A DNA stretch of 64,000 bases from CAVZAB01 sp963773155 (GTDB lineage: Bacteria > Pseudomonadota > Alphaproteobacteria > Rhizobiales > Beijerinckiaceae): NCBI GenBank assembly GCA_963773155.1, contig CAVZAB010000025.1:186001-250000 (forward strand). Direction: 5' to 3'. The notes below the pieces were generated by a model that saw only the letters and a program-made list of their open reading frames with translations, was not told the DNA's origin and made no database searches. Position 1 is the first letter of the stretch. The number at the start of each line of letters is the position of its first letter. The translations under genes were made by a program, and so were the position numbers. This document shows positions 1 through 8,908 of the stretch, piece after piece.

Positions 1-276
1 GCCCGTCCTGACATGGGGCGTATCTTAACAACGCTGCCTGTCAATTCGAGGACCGACGGTTCTTAAACTGGCAGCGCCACAAGCCGACCTTGGCGGAGAT
101 TTCGACTGTATTGTCGCGAAGCTGATAAGTATGAAATCGCCCAGTCTAAAAATGTGGTAGTCAAGCCATCATAAGAGTGAGTATTGTGGATCTATATATT
201 GTGTGAAATACGTTTTCGAATTGTTGGGGCCGAATCTTTGAGCCGGAAGTTGCCTGGTGAAACAGCGAAATTCCGG
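1..276. other. No gene recognised
   Basis: I see no coding frame with family resemblance here. The stretch 120-240 is AT-rich compared with the rest of the window and lies downstream of trmL, which reads leftward. It may hold the trmL transcript end or a promoter for a gene outside the window, but no clear hairpin with a T-run or -35/-10 pair stands out. Confidence 0.4.
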
Positions 277-759
277 CTATCTTGACATCAATTGCCGCAT
301 CGACTCGCCAACAACCATGGCGGTTGCGACAGCGACGTTGAGGGAGCGCAGGCCGGCGCGCATCGGCACCCGGATGCGCGCATCGGCCGCGGCATGGACT
401 TCGTCCGGCACCCCGGCCAACTCGCGGCCAGCGAGCAAAATATCGCCTGGCAGGAAGACCAGTTCGGTATAGGGCAAGGACGCCTTGGTTGTCATGAGGA
501 TGAGCCGCGGACGCGGCTGACGGGCAAGCCTCGCCCGTTCGAATGCCTGCCAGGACAAATGCCGGGTGATGGCGACTTCGTCGAGATAATCCATGCCCGC
601 CCGCCGGAAATGGCGATCGGACACTGGAAAGCCGGCCGGCTCGATGATGGCGGCGGCGAGCCCAAGGCAGGCACAAAGCCGCAGAATGGTGCCGGTATTC
701 TGCGCAATGTCGGGCTGGAACAGGGCGATCTGCAGGTCGGGCGGCGAGAAATCGGGCAT
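277..759 (-). CDS. trmL: tRNA (cytidine(34)-2'-O)-methyltransferase TrmL
   Basis: About 160 residues, the normal length for this compact SPOUT methyltransferase. It methylates the wobble-base ribose of tRNA-Leu isoacceptors using S-adenosylmethionine. The N-terminal LFQPDIAQNTGTILR segment and the C-terminal RSLNVAVATAMVVGE segment, which forms the trefoil knot that binds the cofactor, are both clear family hallmarks. The ATG at 759 gives the usual MPDFSPPDLQIALFQP start; a TTG two codons upstream is also open. It is divergent from petA, an arrangement common in Rhizobiales. No frame problems are seen. Confidence 0.93.
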   Translation of the reverse strand: MPDFSPPDLQIALFQPDIAQNTGTILRLCACLGLAAAIIEPAGFPVSDRHFRRAGMDYLDEVAITRHLSWQAFERARLARQPRPRLILMTTKASLPYTELVFLPGDILLAGRELAGVPDEVHAAADARIRVPMRAGLRSLNVAVATAMVVGESMRQLMSR

Positions 760-1014
760 GGACAATCCCTGCTGCTGCAGCGAGCGCGGGTCGGCGAACG
801 CCGGCCCGGGCCGGTTCTAGTGCTTTGGGTTAAGCGCTTGGCTTGCTATGGACAAGTCCCAGGAACGATGCGAAATACCGCAGAGCGCGAATCTGGACTT
901 GGCGGCGGCAGAGTGGCGAAGGGTCGCATTGTCGGGGTCAAGGGCTGGCCCCAAAATCGGCAGCGGGGATGATCCAATGATTCATTGTGACGCCTAAACG
1001 AGTGGGAGCATAGC

Positions 1015-1533
1015 GTGGCCGTTGCCAGCACTGTTGAACCGACCCGCCGGGATTTTCTGTATATTGCGACCGGCGCCGTGGCCGCGGTCGGCACGGCGGT
1101 GGCGATCTGGCCGTTCATCAGCCAGATGAATCCCGATGCCTCGACCTTAGCCCTGGCCTCGACTGAGCTCGACATTGGCGCCATTCCCGAGGGTCAGATC
1201 GTGACCGTCAAATGGCGCGGGGGGCCGGTATTTGTGCGGCATCGAACCGCCAAGGAAATCGAGGAGGCACGCTCTGGTGACACCCAGCCGATGCCCGATC
1301 CTGAGCCCGACGCCAAGCGGGTACAAAAGCCGGAATGGCTGGTGGTCAAGGGCATATGCACCCATCTTGGCTGCATTCCACTCGGGCATGAAGGCGAATA
1401 CAAGGGCTGGTTCTGCCCGTGCCACGGTTCCGTTTATGATCAATCCGGGCGCATTCGCAAGGGCCCGGCGCCGCGCAATCTCGAAGTGCCACCCTATGCG
1501 TTTTTATCCGATACCAAGATCAAGATTGGCTAG
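1015..1533 (+). CDS. petA: Ubiquinol-cytochrome c reductase Rieske iron-sulfur subunit
   Basis: This is the Rieske [2Fe-2S] protein of the cytochrome bc1 complex, which takes electrons from ubiquinol on the periplasmic side. It has 172 residues. A twin-arginine motif (TRRDFLY, residues 10-16) precedes one membrane anchor (about 17-40), as expected for Tat-dependent insertion. The cluster ligands are in CTHLGC (Cys115, His117) and CPCHGS (Cys134, His137), with the disulfide cysteines Cys120 and Cys136. The start is GTG at 1015 with a GGGAG-like ribosome site 6 bases upstream. It is the first gene of petABC. In a phototroph this complex also closes cyclic electron flow with the reaction centre encoded at the far end of the window. 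Confidence 0.96.
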   Translation: MAVASTVEPTRRDFLYIATGAVAAVGTAVAIWPFISQMNPDASTLALASTELDIGAIPEGQIVTVKWRGGPVFVRHRTAKEIEEARSGDTQPMPDPEPDAKRVQKPEWLVVKGICTHLGCIPLGHEGEYKGWFCPCHGSVYDQSGRIRKGPAPRNLEVPPYAFLSDTKIKIG

Positions 1534-1581
1534 GCCCAGGGCAGCCTACAGCCATTCCTCCCGATGCGCAGAGACAGACAT

Positions 1582-2865
1582 ATGAGCGGACATTCAACCT
1601 TCGTACCAAAGAGTGCTCTGGGCCGCTGGTTTGAGAGCCGTCTGCCGATAATGGGCTTGGTTCATTCGTCCTTCATCGCTTTTCCGGTGCCCAAGAACAT
1701 CAATTACTGGTGGACCTTTGGTGGCATCCTTTCGCTGATGCTGGTGATCCAGATCGCAACCGGCGTGGTGCTCGCCATGCACTATACGCCGGATGCCACG
1801 CTCGCCTTCGACAGCGTCGAACACATCATGCGCGACGTCAATTACGGCTGGCTGCTGCGCTACATGCACGCCAATGGCGCCTCGATGTTTTTCCTGGCGT
1901 GCTACATCCACATGTTCCGCGGTCTCTATTACGGGTCCTACAAGGCGCCGCGCGAGGTTTTGTGGATTCTCGGCGTCGTCCTGTTCCTGCTGATGATGGC
2001 AACGGCCTTCATGGGCTACGTCCTGCCCTGGGGCCAGATGAGTTTCTGGGGCGCGACCGTAATCACCAGCCTATTTTCGGCGATCCCTTGGGTCGGCGAT
2101 GCTATCCGGACCTGGCTGTGGGGTGGTTATTCGGTCGACAATCCGACCCTCAACCGGTTCTACTCCCTGCATTATCTTCTGCCATTCATGCTGGCGGCCG
2201 TTGTCGCCCTGCATGTCTGGGCGCTGCATGTGGTTGGCCAGAACAATCCGACCGGCGTCGAAGTGAATAACATCAAGCGCGACACGGTGCCGTTCACGCC
2301 GCATGCAACCATCAAAGACGGGTTTGCGATGGTTTGCTTCCTGTTGTTCTTTGCCTGGTTCATTTTCTACATTCCGAACTATCTGGGCGAGGCCGACAAT
2401 TACAAAGTCGCTAATCCGATGCAGACCCCGCCGCATATCGTTCCGGAATGGTACTTCCTGCCCTTCTACGCGATCCTGCGGGCGATACCGTCGAAACTCG
2501 GTGGCGTCGTCGCCATGTTCGGATCGATTGCTATATTGGCCTTCCTGCCATGGCTCGACACGTCGAAGATCCGCTCGGCCGACTACCGCCCGGTCTATAA
2601 GGTTTTCTTCTGGGTCTTCGTGCTGGTGTCGATCGGGCTTGGCTATCTTGGCGCGCAGCCGCCCGAAGGTGGAGCGGTCATAGCGGCCCGGATTCTCACC
2701 GCCTATTACTTCATTCACTTCTTGGTTATTCTGCCGCTACTCGGCCTGTTCGAAACGACGCGTCCACTGCCAACCTCGATTGCCGATTCCATCCTGGGGA
2801 CGAGCGGGTCATCTGCGGCGTTGATGGCGCGCTCGACAGCTGCCGCACCAAACAGCAAGGGCTGA
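1582..2865 (+). CDS. petB: Cytochrome b of the bc1 complex
   Basis: About 427 residues, the usual length for the proteobacterial subunit that holds hemes bL and bH and both quinone sites. Visible hallmarks are the first-helix region with MHYTPD, the histidines of helices B and D (YMHANGAS, CYIHMFRG, HYLLPF, ALHVWALH), GYVLPWGQMSFWGATVIT at the Qo site, and the PEWYFLPFYAILR motif, which is the Qo-site PEWY signature. I start at the ATG giving MSGHSTFVPKS; an ATG at 1564 is also in frame but adds an arginine-rich tail atypical of the family. It sits 48 bases after petA and 11 bases before petC. Confidence 0.96.
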   Translation: MSGHSTFVPKSALGRWFESRLPIMGLVHSSFIAFPVPKNINYWWTFGGILSLMLVIQIATGVVLAMHYTPDATLAFDSVEHIMRDVNYGWLLRYMHANGASMFFLACYIHMFRGLYYGSYKAPREVLWILGVVLFLLMMATAFMGYVLPWGQMSFWGATVITSLFSAIPWVGDAIRTWLWGGYSVDNPTLNRFYSLHYLLPFMLAAVVALHVWALHVVGQNNPTGVEVNNIKRDTVPFTPHATIKDGFAMVCFLLFFAWFIFYIPNYLGEADNYKVANPMQTPPHIVPEWYFLPFYAILRAIPSKLGGVVAMFGSIAILAFLPWLDTSKIRSADYRPVYKVFFWVFVLVSIGLGYLGAQPPEGGAVIAARILTAYYFIHFLVILPLLGLFETTRPLPTSIADSILGTSGSSAALMARSTAAAPNSKG

Positions 2866-2876
2866 CGGGGAACACA

Positions 2877-3722
2877 ATGGTGGCGATGCTCAAGGGTAGC
2901 CTGACGGCGCTGATGCTCGGTCTGATCGGGCTCGGCGCCCCAGCCATGGCGCAGGAAGGGCAAGATTCGATTGTCCTGCCACAGCGTCAGCAATGGACTT
3001 TCTCCGGGCCGTTCGGGCGCTTCGACGAGGCCCAGCTGCAGCGCGGCTTCAAGGTGTTTCGCGAAGTCTGTTCGAATTGCCATTCGATGCGTCTGGTTCC
3101 GTTTCGGGCACTCGGCCAGCCCGGCGGTCCGAATTTTTCGGAGGCGCAGGTCAAGGCGCTTGCGGCTGAATACAAGATCAAGGACGGGCCGAATGATGCG
3201 GGCGACATGTTCGAGCGGCCCGGCCGGCCCTCCGATTATTTCCCCTGGAACTTCGCCAACGAGCAGCAGGCGCGGGCCGCCCTGAACGGTGCGCTGCCGC
3301 CGGATTTCTCGGTGCTGGCCAAGGCACGCTCCTACGAGCGCGGCTTTCCCTGGTTCATCTTCGACGCCTTCACCCAATATCAGGAGCAGGGCCCCGATTA
3401 CATCTACGGCATTCTAACCAGCTACAGCGATCCGCCGGCCGGCGTCGAGATCGGTTCCGGCATGAATTATAACCGGATCATGCCCGGGCACCAGATTGCG
3501 ATGGCGCAACCTCTGAGCGACGGCCAGGTCGAATATACCGATGGCAAACCGCAGACTGTCGATCAATATGCCAAGGATGTCGTTTCGTTCATGATGTGGG
3601 CGGCCGAGCCGCATCTGGAGGCGCGCAAGCGAATGGGCCTCGGCGTCATCTTGTTTCTGATCGTCTTCGCGAGCCTCCTTTATTACACCAAGCGCAAGGT
3701 CTGGGCCGACGTGGCCCATTGA
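2877..3722 (+). CDS. petC: Cytochrome c1 of the bc1 complex
   Basis: 281 residues. A signal peptide (about residues 1-25, ending in APAMA) is followed by the covalent heme site CSNCHS (Cys65, Cys68, His69). The GMNYNRIMPGHQIAMAQPL region carries the distal methionine ligand. One C-terminal membrane anchor (LGVILFLIVFASLLYYTKRK) holds the protein to the membrane. It passes electrons from the Rieske protein to a soluble cytochrome c; a cytochrome c2 gene lies at 31776-32186. It completes petABC; the following gene, mtnP, starts about 100 bases later. Confidence 0.96.
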   Translation: MVAMLKGSLTALMLGLIGLGAPAMAQEGQDSIVLPQRQQWTFSGPFGRFDEAQLQRGFKVFREVCSNCHSMRLVPFRALGQPGGPNFSEAQVKALAAEYKIKDGPNDAGDMFERPGRPSDYFPWNFANEQQARAALNGALPPDFSVLAKARSYERGFPWFIFDAFTQYQEQGPDYIYGILTSYSDPPAGVEIGSGMNYNRIMPGHQIAMAQPLSDGQVEYTDGKPQTVDQYAKDVVSFMMWAAEPHLEARKRMGLGVILFLIVFASLLYYTKRKVWADVAH

Positions 3723-3822
3723 GCGGCCCGGCCCGGTGACGCTTTTCTGGCCTTGCGCGGGGCCGTCCAGTCCGCAACACTGATGCAGCGCTTTTATGGG
3801 CGCTCACCAGTTGGAAACGGGC

Positions 3823-4698
3823 ATGGCAAAGGCAATCGTTGGCATTATTGGCGGCTCGGGCATTTATGCCCTGCCCGGCCTCGAAGCGGGGCGCGAGGTC
3901 ACGCTCACGACCGCTTGGGGTGCGCCGTCCGACAGCTTGCGGGTCGGGCGGATCGGCACGACCGATGCCGTCTTCCTCGCCCGGCACGGCCGCGGCCACC
4001 GGCTGTCGCCATCGGCGATTGATTACCGCGCCAATATTGCCGCGCTGAAGTCCCTCGGCGTCACCGACATAGTTTCGCTGTCGGCTTGCGGTTCCTATCG
4101 CCAGGAGCTCTATCCCGGCCTGTTTGTGTTGGTCGATCAATTCGTCGATCGGACCTTCGGGCGGACCAGTTCGTTTTTCGGCAATGGCTGCGTGGCGCAT
4201 GTTTCGATGGCCGAGCCGGTGGCGCCCCGGCTGGTCGAGCGGCTCAATGCGGCGGCCGCGGCGGAAGGCCTCGCCTGCCGCCGCGGGGGCACCTATGTCT
4301 GCATGGAGGGGCCGCAATTTTCGTCGCTGGCCGAATCCCTGTCCTACAAGAATCAGGGTTATGACGTGATTGGCATGACGGCGCTGCCGGAGGCCAAGCT
4401 GGCCCGCGAGGCGGAGATTTCCTATGCGACAGTGGCGATGGTGACGGATTACGATTGCTGGCATGGCGAGCATGGTGCGGTCGATGTCGCGGCGGTGATC
4501 AAGGTCGTGCAAGACAATGCGCATCGCGCCCAGGCACTGGTTGCCCGCCTGTTGCGTGATTTTCCCGCCGAGCACGAGCCTTGCCCAAACGGTTCCGACC
4601 GGGCGCTCGACAACGCCATAATTACCGCAGCGGATGCCCGCGATCCGGCGCTTGTCGACAAATTGCGGATCGTGGCGGGCCGGGTGCTTGGGGCTTGA
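3823..4698 (+). CDS. mtnP: S-methyl-5'-thioadenosine phosphorylase
   Basis: About 291 residues. It cleaves methylthioadenosine, the by-product of polyamine synthesis, to adenine and methylthioribose-1-phosphate. The family signature GGSGIYALPG is at the N-terminus, and SACGSYRQELYPG, CMEGPQFSS and VIGMTALPEAKLAREAE form the phosphate and base sites. I prefer the ATG at 3823 (MAKAIVGIIGGSG), which has a GGAAACGGG sequence upstream; the ATG at 3796 adds nine residues and has no ribosome site. apt begins 3 bases after its stop, so the adenine released is salvaged by the next enzyme. Confidence 0.94.
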   Translation: MAKAIVGIIGGSGIYALPGLEAGREVTLTTAWGAPSDSLRVGRIGTTDAVFLARHGRGHRLSPSAIDYRANIAALKSLGVTDIVSLSACGSYRQELYPGLFVLVDQFVDRTFGRTSSFFGNGCVAHVSMAEPVAPRLVERLNAAAAAEGLACRRGGTYVCMEGPQFSSLAESLSYKNQGYDVIGMTALPEAKLAREAEISYATVAMVTDYDCWHGEHGAVDVAAVIKVVQDNAHRAQALVARLLRDFPAEHEPCPNGSDRALDNAIITAADARDPALVDKLRIVAGRVLGA

Positions 4699-4701
4699 GG
4701 G

Positions 4702-5235
4702 ATGATGATGGATCTCAAGGCAGCGATTCGCACCATTCCCGACTATCCCAAGCCAGGCATCCAGTTTCGCGACATTACGACTCTGCTCGGCAACGCACGT
4801 GCCTTCCGCCGTGCGATCGACGAATTGGTGCAGCCCTGGGCCGGCGAAAAAATCGACAAGGTTGCCGGCGTCGAGGCGCGCGGCTTCATCCTCGGTGGGG
4901 CCGTTGCGCATCAATTGTCGGCCGGCTTCGTTCCGATCCGCAAGAAAGGCAAACTACCGCACACGACGGTCAGGATTGCCTATTCGCTTGAATATGGCAT
5001 CGACGAGATGGAGATGCATCAGGATGCCGTTGGCGCAGGCGAGCGGGTCATCTTGGTTGACGATTTGATTGCGACGGGTGGCACAGCGGAGGGGGCGGTG
5101 CGGCTGTTGAAGCAGATTGGCGCCGAAGTCGTTGCGGCCTGCTTTGTCATCGACCTTCCGGCACTCGGCGGGGCACGCAAGATTCGTGCTCTCGGCGTTC
5201 CGGTTCGCACCCTTCTACAATTCGACGGCCATTAG
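4702..5235 (+). CDS. apt: Adenine phosphoribosyltransferase
   Basis: 177 residues. It converts adenine plus PRPP to AMP. The PRPP-binding loop VILVDDLIATGGTAEGA (near residues 116-132) and the N-terminal FRDITTLL and GVEARGFILGG segments are typical of Apt. Three ATG codons stand in tandem (4702, 4705, 4708); the GAGG just upstream is best spaced for the third. It is in one transcription unit with mtnP. It ends tail-to-tail with the MaoC-like gene, and the two stop codons overlap. Confidence 0.95.
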   Translation: MMMDLKAAIRTIPDYPKPGIQFRDITTLLGNARAFRRAIDELVQPWAGEKIDKVAGVEARGFILGGAVAHQLSAGFVPIRKKGKLPHTTVRIAYSLEYGIDEMEMHQDAVGAGERVILVDDLIATGGTAEGAVRLLKQIGAEVVAACFVIDLPALGGARKIRALGVPVRTLLQFDGH

Positions 5236-6206
5236 GCTGCCGCGCGCCTTGGCCAAAAGACCGCAGAGGAGAATTCAAAGACCTTCTCCTGGTTCTGGTT
5301 GATGCCGCTATTGTAGCTGATGACGAGACCCCAGCCGGCGCGCCCGGTCGGCCGTTTGTCGACGACCCTTGTATCGAAGCTGACGGTATCGCCGGCATAG
5401 ACAGGCTTCAGCCATTTGAGATCGCGAACGCCCGGCGACGGGCCGGTTTCGGGCAGCGCCTGGCCGGAGCAGCGATCCTTCACCATCAGGCGCATCCATT
5501 CACAGGCGGTTTGCCAGCCCGAGGCGACGAGGCCGCCGAAAGGGCCGAGACGGGCCTTTTCCGGATCAAGGTGAAAGGGCTGCGGATCAAAGCACGAGGC
5601 AAAATGCTGGATGTCCGGCACGGTGAACAGATGCTCGCCCAACTGGCGGCGGTTGCCCGGCACGACATCTTCGAAAAAAAGCGGCGGGTCCGGATTGGTG
5701 AAGGCTTGTGGCGGGCGGCTTGGCGCGGCGCGTCGAGGCGCCGGATTTGCCGGAAGGCTTCTACCGCGGCGGCCGAACATGATCATCATGTCCTGTGTCA
5801 TGACCGTATCGCCGGTCTGGTTGAGGGCGGCCCATAGCATGCGCACGAGCCCGACGGCGTCGCGTGAACGCGAGGGTCTTGCCTCGAGAACTTCGCTGCG
5901 CGCGTGCAGGCGATCGCCCGGGCGCACCGGCTTGAGCCAGCGGATTTCCGCGACGCCCGGGCCGCCCAGCGAACTCGAATCCAAGAGGTAATTGTCGCAA
6001 TTCATGCGCATCAGCAGGCCGACCGTGTGCCAGCCCGAGGCGGCTAGCCCGCCGAGCAGGCTTAAGCGGGCCTGTTCCTCGTCGAGGTGGAAAGGCTGCG
6101 GATCATACCGCCGGGCAAAGGCCACGATCGCCTCGCGAGTGACAAGGCAATCGCCGAATTCGCGTCTGTCGCCAGGACGAAAATCCTCGAAATAGAGAGT
6201 CGGCAT
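5232..6206 (-). CDS. Two-domain MaoC-like (hotdog-fold) dehydratase/hydratase
   Basis: 324 residues made of two homologous hotdog domains of about 150 residues, joined by an Ala/Pro/Arg-rich linker near residues 150-175. Each half begins with FED..PG.RR..G and repeats the same core: YDPQPFHLDEEQA in the first, FDPQPFHLDPEKA in the second, then LSLLGGLAASGW and GPFGGLVASGW, then the WLKPV.(P/A)GD block. The Asp and His of the DPQPFH motif match the catalytic pair of R-specific enoyl-CoA hydratases and are present in both halves. The substrate cannot be read from the sequence. Related genomes often have such domains as two neighbouring single-domain genes, so this looks like a fused pair. Confidence 0.85.
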   Translation of the reverse strand: MPTLYFEDFRPGDRREFGDCLVTREAIVAFARRYDPQPFHLDEEQARLSLLGGLAASGWHTVGLLMRMNCDNYLLDSSSLGGPGVAEIRWLKPVRPGDRLHARSEVLEARPSRSRDAVGLVRMLWAALNQTGDTVMTQDMMIMFGRRGRSLPANPAPRRAAPSRPPQAFTNPDPPLFFEDVVPGNRRQLGEHLFTVPDIQHFASCFDPQPFHLDPEKARLGPFGGLVASGWQTACEWMRLMVKDRCSGQALPETGPSPGVRDLKWLKPVYAGDTVSFDTRVVDKRPTGRAGWGLVISYNSGINQNQEKVFEFSSAVFWPRRAAA

Positions 6207-6259
6207 GGTCGGGACCTAGGCGGAACCGCCGCCGCGGCGGCGCAAGCAATGGTGTCGCG

Positions 6260-7357
6260 TCAATTGGCGAAGCGGAAATGCAGGACATCGCCGTCGGCGA
6301 CCACGTAATCCTTGCCTTCAAGCCGAAACTGCCGGCATCGCGCGCACCGGCTTCGCCGCTGCAGGTCGACATAATCGGTATAGGCAATGGTTTCGGCGCG
6401 GATAAATCCCTTTTCGAAATCGGTATGGATGACGCCGGCGGCTTGCGGCGCGCGTGGTCCCGGTTCATCGTCCAGGCTCTTGCCTCCTTTGGCCCGACGG
6501 TGAAATACGTATCAGATGCAAGAAGTTCGTAGCCCGCCCTAATGACTCGGTTGAGGCCCGGTTCAGCTAGACCGACGGCGTCAAGATAGTCGCGGCGTTC
6601 CGCTTCCGGCAAGACTGCGATCTCGCTTTCGATCTTGGCGGAAATGACGACCGCGTTGGCGCCTTCCTGCGCCGCGCGGGCTTTCACCTTGTCGGAATAG
6701 GTATTGCCTTTGTCCGCCGACGCTTCCTCGACATTGCACACATAGAGGACGGGTTTCGACGAAAGCAGGCCGAGCAGCGGAAAGGCCGGTCCTCTTCGGC
6801 GTTCTCGCTCGACCAGCCGCGCCGGCTTGCCTTCGCGCAAAAGCGACAGGCAGCGGTTGACGAAGATCGAACAGATCCTTGGCTTCCTTGTCCTGCCCTT
6901 GGCATTTTTTCCAGTGCCGACCAACCGCTTTTCGAGCGAGTCGAGATCAGCGAGCATCAGCTCGGTTTCGATCGTCTCGATGTCGTCGATCGGATCGATC
7001 TTGCCCTCGACGTGGGTGACATCGGTGTCCTCGAAGCAACGCACGACATGAGCGATGGCGTCGACTTCGCGAATATTGGCGAGAAACTGGTTGCCGAGCC
7101 CTTCGCCCTTCGATGCACCGCGCACCAGTCCGGCAATGTCGACGAATGTCAGTCGCGTCGGAATGATCTGCGCTTCGAGCTGGCGATCTCGGCCAATATG
7201 TCGAGCCGCGGATCGGGCACCCGACATCGCCGACATTCGGCTCGATGGTGCAGAACGGATAGTTGGCGGCCTGCGCTGCGGCCGTTTGGGTTAGTGCATT
7301 GAAGAGCGTCGACTTGCCGACATTGGGCAGCCCGACAATGCCGCATTTGAAACCCAT
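6260..7357 (-). pseudogene. ychF: Redox-regulated ATPase/GTPase YchF, frame broken many times
   Basis: The start (MGFKCGIVGLPNVGKSTLFNALTQT, with the Walker A GLPNVGKST) and the end (DYVVADGDVLHFRFAN) are those of the ribosome-associated Obg-family ATPase YchF. The total span of 366 codons is exactly the family length. In between the coding jumps among all three frames: a lost G near 7215 (GDVG to VPDPRLD), about two extra bases near 7170, a lost C near 6893, an extra T near 6868, an extra base near 6808, a lost G near 6782, and more between 6260 and 6540. The indels nearly cancel and the encoded residues stay family-like, so the break is recent or an error of sequencing. Neighbouring pth and rplY are intact. 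Confidence 0.85.
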
Positions 7358-7381
7358 CGCAGCGTCCTTATCTCAGTGCGA

Positions 7382-7972
7382 TCATGGCCCGTCGGTAAGG
7401 CCCTCGGCCTCGAGGGCGAGATGAACCTTGTTTTGAAAAGTCGCGTCTTCCCCGCGCACGAGGCAGCCAGCGTGGTCGGCGATCGCCCGGCACAGCGCGG
7501 CCACCCAGGGCCGTTCGCCCTTGTCGAAATTGCTGAGGACATAGGCGTATACGAGGCTCTTGTCGCCGGGATGGCCGATGCCCACGCGCAAACGCCGATA
7601 GTCGCCGCCGATCTGTTCGGTGATTGAACGCAAACCATTATGCCCGGCACTCCCGCCACCCGATTTCAGGCGCAGCTTGGCGGGCGCCAAATCCAGTTCA
7701 TCGTGGATCACCAGAATGTCCTTGCTGGCGATCTTGTAGAAGCGGGCTGCCGCCGCCACCGCCCTGCCGCTGTCGTTCATATAGGTCGTTGGCTTCAACA
7801 AGGCGACCCGCGCTCCGGCCAAGTCACCCTCCGCGAGGAGGCCCTGGAAGCGGGAACGGAAGGCCGGGAAATGGTGCGCCTTGTGAATGGCGTCGATCGC
7901 CATGAAACCGATATTGTGTCGGTTATGGGCGTGGCCGGTACCGGGATTGCCGAGGCCGGCAAAGAGGAGCAT
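7382..7972 (-). CDS. pth: Peptidyl-tRNA hydrolase
   Basis: 196 residues. It releases peptides from peptidyl-tRNA that has dropped off the ribosome. The N-terminal LLFAGLGNPGTGHAHNRHNIGF contains the Asn and catalytic His of the family; LLKPTTYMNDSG and VIHDELDLAPAKLRLKSGGGSAGHNGLRS are the other two Pth signatures. The gene follows rplY on the same strand, the usual rplY-pth-ychF order in Alphaproteobacteria, and ychF comes 24 bases downstream. Confidence 0.96.
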   Translation of the reverse strand: MLLFAGLGNPGTGHAHNRHNIGFMAIDAIHKAHHFPAFRSRFQGLLAEGDLAGARVALLKPTTYMNDSGRAVAAAARFYKIASKDILVIHDELDLAPAKLRLKSGGGSAGHNGLRSITEQIGGDYRRLRVGIGHPGDKSLVYAYVLSNFDKGERPWVAALCRAIADHAGCLVRGEDATFQNKVHLALEAEGLTDGP

Positions 7973-8042
7973 GGCAGGGCGCCTCTCTCAGCGAAGATCC
8001 GCCCGCAACGGCGGGCGGATCGTAAATGCGGGGGCCAATGGA

Positions 8043-8771
8043 CTATTTCTTAGTGTCCTTGGCGGCGGGAACGGCCTTGGCGGCCGGGGCAGCCTTGGCA
8101 TCCTTCGCCGGCGCGCCGGCGGCAGCCGGCGCGGCGCTGGCGCCGGCGGCAGGGACAGCAGCCGCGGTGGTGGCCGTCGCGGCGGCTGGGGTCTCTTCCT
8201 TGTAGGTAGTCGGCGGGGCGATTGTTGCGACCGTAAAATCACGGCCGGTAATCGTCGGCTTGCAGCCTTCGGGAAGTTTGAAGGCCGAAATATGCAGCGA
8301 ATCGTTGATGTCGAGGCCGGCAAGGTCACCGGTGATCGATTCCGGGATCGCATCGACGGGTACCGTCATTTCGACGGTGTGGCGGACGATGTTCAAGGTG
8401 CCGCCCCGCTTGAGGCCGGGGCATTGATCCTGGTTGATGAAATGGACGGGCACTTCGACGCGCAGCCGAGACCCGGCCTTCAGGCGCAGGAAATCGACGT
8501 GGAGCGGCGTATCTTTGACCACATCGAGCTGGAAGTCGCGCGGGATTACCCGTTCCTTGCGGCCGGCGACGTCGATTTCGAAAATCGTCGTCAGGAAACG
8601 CCCGGCGAAGATCGCGCTCTGAGTCTGTTTGTGATCGAGGGCGATTGGCTGCGGCGCTTCGCCGCCGCCATAAATCACGCCTGGTATACGGCCTTCACGG
8701 CGAACGCTGCGGGCGGCCCCCTTGCCTGTCCCACTGCGGACCGTGGCCGCGAGCTGTTTAATCTCGGCCAT
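8043..8771 (-). CDS. rplY: 50S ribosomal protein L25/general stress protein Ctc
   Basis: 242 residues. It binds 5S rRNA in the large subunit. The N-terminal half (MAEIKQLAATVRSGTGKGAARSVRR, then GRIPGVIYGGG) is the L25 domain and the centre (LRVEVPVHFINQD, SITGDLAGLDINDSLHIS) is the TL5-type beta domain. The last 55 residues are a low-complexity Ala/Pro/Lys tail, common in alphaproteobacterial L25. The start is the ATG at 8771. The frame stays open upstream across the inserted IS, but that part has no L25 similarity. The IS lies about 140 bases upstream of the start and may separate the gene from distal promoter elements. Confidence 0.95.
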   Translation of the reverse strand: MAEIKQLAATVRSGTGKGAARSVRREGRIPGVIYGGGEAPQPIALDHKQTQSAIFAGRFLTTIFEIDVAGRKERVIPRDFQLDVVKDTPLHVDFLRLKAGSRLRVEVPVHFINQDQCPGLKRGGTLNIVRHTVEMTVPVDAIPESITGDLAGLDINDSLHISAFKLPEGCKPTITGRDFTVATIAPPTTYKEETPAAATATTAAAVPAAGASAAPAAAGAPAKDAKAAPAAKAVPAAKDTKK

Positions 8772-8893
8772 AATGTCCGTCCTTTGCTTGAAATCTTGCG
8801 GCCACCCTTTCGGGGGCACGCGCGCCCACGCCTCCAGGGGTGTCGGAAAGAACGCGCGGGCCGGCTTATAACGCCGGCTGGGGTGGCTGGCAA

Positions 8894-8908
8894 ATCCTTT
8901 GTCGGAAT
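8894..8908. repeat. Target site duplication of the IS, left copy
   Basis: The 15-base sequence ATCCTTTGTCGGAAT directly abuts the left inverted repeat of the insertion sequence and recurs exactly at 10253-10267 next to the right inverted repeat. Confidence 0.85.

Noticed and set aside
3646..4914. 422-codon open frame on the minus strand opposite petC, mtnP and apt
   Set aside because: It is an antisense shadow of high-GC genes; it shows no family motif and overlaps three clear genes.
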